The position numbers and the translations under genes were made by a program. 25,834 nucleotides of DNA, taken from positions 1 through 25,834 of the forward strand of contig LXFE01000468.1 of NCBI GenBank assembly GCA_001929475.1, read 5' to 3'. Origin of the DNA: Neolecta irregularis DAH-3. Taxonomy: Eukaryota > Ascomycota > Neolectomycetes > Neolectales > Neolectaceae. Positions 25,441-25,834 of this stretch are shown piece by piece (the stretch's first letter is position 1; each line of letters begins with the position of its first letter). The notes under the pieces are model-generated. The model was not told where the DNA came from and made no database searches. It was given only the letters and a program-made list of their open reading frames with translations.

Positions 25441-25834
25441 AGTGCTGGGGTGTCTCTGATTGGAAATGAACAAAGAGGACTATTCCAATTAGTGAAAGCA
25501 GAGAGTAATGCCCTACAGTGTGGATGATGATCGTGACTGGCACGAATCAACAGGGTGGTCCAACAAGGTAGAGTGAGGAAGAGGAAAGATGGAAGCGGGC
25601 GGGCAGTGCAGGATATGCCGAGTATTGACCAGCCTGCAGCCATTTCACAGGACATTTTTTGTCTCAGGTGTAACGCGTCCTTCGCGTCAGAGACGTGGTG
25701 GTGATTTCTCCTGGACAGGCTGGTCGGCGTTTGGTATCCCGACATTCTCCACCAAAATACCAGACGGCGGCTAGTATTGTAATTAATGTCTCATTATTAG
25801 TTTACAAGAGTCGCGACAAGAGTGGAGGAACTGC
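25441..25834. other. Upstream region of the Axl2-like gene, no gene seen
   Basis: The 394 bp to the window edge is probably the promoter and 5' leader of the Axl2-like gene. On the minus strand there is a pyrimidine-rich stretch near 25570-25590, a common fungal core-promoter trait. Small frames here overlap each other on both strands and match no family. Confidence 0.45.

Overview
This window is nuclear DNA from a filamentous or yeast-like fungus, most likely an early-diverging ascomycete. The evidence is a fungal gene set broken by very short spliceosomal introns: an NDR/Orb6-Cbk1 kinase, TIM44, UBC9, a CSL (Cbf11/Cbf12-type) transcription factor, a Ptc2-type PP2C, an Axl2-type cadherin-like protein and GPI-type cell-wall proteins. 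CSL factors are known from fission yeasts, basidiomycetes and early-diverging fungi and are generally absent from Saccharomycotina and Pezizomycotina. Together with an Axl2-like protein, this points to Taphrinomycotina (a Neolecta-like compact genome would fit). That placement is inference.

Layout. Positions 1-1200 hold a sparse flank and a 5'-unresolved KRE9/KNH-like fragment (+). Positions 1199-2030 hold a small F-box-like protein (-). Positions 2365-5085 hold two intronless, tandem retrotransposon-gag-derived genes (+,+) separated by a compound 36-bp/26-bp minisatellite. Positions 5190-8223 hold an NDR kinase (-) and TIM44 (+), which start 45 bp apart in a very GC-rich island. Positions 8220-12388 hold a U1-type zinc-finger protein (-), an acetylpolyamine-amidohydrolase-like deacetylase (+), a HAD-family protein (-) and UBC9 (+). 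Positions 12517-18231 hold a KHDC4-like KH protein (-), a small Cys-rich membrane protein (+) and a CSL transcription factor (-). Positions 19805-25440 hold a Ser/Thr-rich GPI-type surface protein with an internal TGA (+), a PP2C phosphatase (-) and an Axl2-like membrane protein (-).

Most genes are split, and no single open frame shows a full product. I rebuilt exon chains by protein-family continuity and reading phase. About 44 introns result. Most are 31-42 nt, and 34 nt is the commonest length. They carry a CTAAC/CTGAC-like branch site and end in AG, except for three non-canonical sites noted below. From the kinase to the PP2C gene (eleven genes) the strands alternate strictly, with 45-170 bp, or even overlaps, between many coding ends.

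The genes do not form one pathway. Several could touch morphogenesis and the cell surface (NDR kinase, Axl2-like protein, PP2C, GPI-type protein, KRE9-like fragment), but that grouping is only suggestive. The most unusual parts are the tandem gag-derived genes with their internal minisatellite, the GC island that fades inside TIM44, the 45-bp divergent promoter, and the uniform tiny introns.
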